A stretch of 33,404 nt of DNA, taken from the NCBI GenBank assembly GCA_031267675.1, contig JAIRYT010000087.1, positions 1-33,404 on the forward strand, in the 5' to 3' direction. The stretch comes from Treponema sp. (GTDB lineage Bacteria; Spirochaetota; Spirochaetia; Treponematales; Breznakiellaceae). This document shows, piece after piece, positions 32,797 to 33,404 of this stretch. Position 1 is the stretch's first letter, and each line of letters opens with the position of its first letter. A model generated the notes under the pieces. That model saw only the letters and a program-made list of their open reading frames with translations. It was not told the origin of the DNA and did no database searches. The position numbers and the translations under genes were made by a program.

Positions 32797-33201
32797 ATGG
32801 AACAATGGATTGAAAAAATAAGAAATAAAATCTTAAAATATCTTTCAAGGTATGGTATTTTTGCTTCTGTTATTTTACTTATCTCCTTATTACTTAGAAT
32901 ATTTTTTCCAAATTTTTATGATTATTTGGATAATGCAAAATTGAAGAGATGTTACGAAGCACAAAAACATGCTCTCAATAAAATAAATATCGAATATTTG
33001 AATTTTGAAAATTTATATTTTGTCCCAAATAAATCATTAATGAAAATTACTTCTAAGAAAGCGGGAAATAAAGAAAGCGGGAATTTTATGTATAAAGTAA
33101 ATGAGGATAAAATTGGAGAAAATGAAATTGAAGCAATTTGTGTAAGATGGGAAAAAAAGAACGATGAAGAAATAATAATCAATATTAGACTTGTTTACTG
33201 A
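32797..33201 (+). CDS. Small membrane-anchored protein, unknown function, AT-rich gene
   Basis: 134 residues, not recognised. A basic N-terminus (1-18) is followed by one membrane helix (about 19-37: YGIFASVILLISLLLRIFF) and a Lys/Glu/Asn-rich domain of about 95 residues with predicted mixed strands, ending VRWEKKNDEEIIINIRLVY. The ribosome site is weak (AAGG 14 bases upstream). The gene is far richer in A and T than everything left of it, pointing to recent acquisition with the neighbouring transposase. It could be a cargo or orphan gene. Coding is supported by the uninterrupted frame and the promoter only. Confidence 0.6.
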   Translation: MEQWIEKIRNKILKYLSRYGIFASVILLISLLLRIFFPNFYDYLDNAKLKRCYEAQKHALNKINIEYLNFENLYFVPNKSLMKITSKKAGNKESGNFMYKVNEDKIGENEIEAICVRWEKKNDEEIIINIRLVY

Positions 33202-33238
33202 CCCGGCAATATACATATTGACATATAATGATTGGAGG

Positions 33239-33404
33239 ATGGAAAAGCAAGACGGCAGGAAGCTGGGTGCGACAGCATTAGAAGAAAGGCGGAGAATAAT
33301 AATCCGTATGAAGGAAAACGGGAACAGCCCTTCTGAAATAGCGGCGGCTACCGGTTGTTCACGCCAGGTTATATACCCGCTGTGGAACAACTGGAAGAAA
33401 AGTA
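33239..33404 (+). mobile_element. IS630-type transposase, N-terminal part (runs off the window)
   Basis: The visible 55 codons begin MEKQDGRKLGATALEERRRI and contain a helix-turn-helix (MKENGNSPSEIAAATGCSRQVIYPLWNNW), the usual DNA-binding start of IS630/Tc1-type transposases. GGAGG lies directly before the ATG with no spacing, which is unusual. The catalytic DDE part is beyond the end. The terminal repeat and the TA target cannot be placed with only one side visible. A TTGACA-TATAAT-like stretch lies at 33219-33229, too tight for a standard promoter. Confidence 0.8.

Overview
The window looks like the chromosome of a free-living or gut-associated Treponema (Spirochaetota). The main evidence is one long minus-strand motility operon, about 8.4-29.4 kb, whose gene order is the spirochete type: flbB, fliK (tap1), flgD, flgE, flbD, motA, motB, fliL, fliM, fliY, fliO, fliP, fliQ, fliR, flhB, flhA, flhF, flhG, an unknown membrane protein, a sigma-28-type factor, fapA, and two small unknown genes. 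The hook protein FlgE has Lys165 and Cys178, the pair known to form the lysinoalanine cross-link in Treponema denticola. Base composition is moderately GC-rich and many genes use GTG, TTG or possibly CTG starts. The species is not identified.

Left end (1-2962): a complete zinc-uptake locus. znuA (partial, leaving the window) and a Fur-family regulator (zur) lie on the minus strand. znuC and znuB diverge from them. The shared 150-base gap holds two good sigma-70 promoters whose -35 boxes form the outer arms of an inverted repeat, a likely Zur operator. znuB reads in frame into a complete lipoprotein-like module with its own signal peptide and lipobox.

2964-8368: a purA-guaA purine operon (minus), a small protein built of three 29-residue Cys/His repeats, a chagasin-type cysteine-protease inhibitor lipoprotein preceded by a 10-codon leader ORF, tRNA-Arg(CCG), and a divergent pair encoding a VTC-type polyphosphate polymerase domain protein and a DUF4956 membrane protein.

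8411-29418: the motility operon, tightly packed with many start/stop overlaps. Longer gaps carry likely control features: an RBS-sequestering hairpin before fliK, an internal promoter and 15-codon leader ORF before fliL, and a hairpin before fliO. Together the genes encode the export gate (FliOPQR, FlhAB), the switch (FliM, FliY), the stator (MotAB, FliL), the hook (FlgD, FlgE, FliK), the periplasmic collar (FlbB), flagellar placement GTPase/ATPase (FlhF, FlhG) and the late-gene sigma factor.

29542-32653: a metallophosphoesterase overlapping a DHH/DHHA1-CBS-CBS protein (minus), and a divergent RdgB/HAM1 nucleotide-sanitising pyrophosphatase. Right end (about 32.7 kb on): an abrupt change to AT-rich DNA with a small membrane protein of unknown function, then the start of an IS630-type transposase, which suggests an acquired segment. 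No CRISPR array or rRNA gene was seen. All calls come from reading the sequence; no database search was possible.
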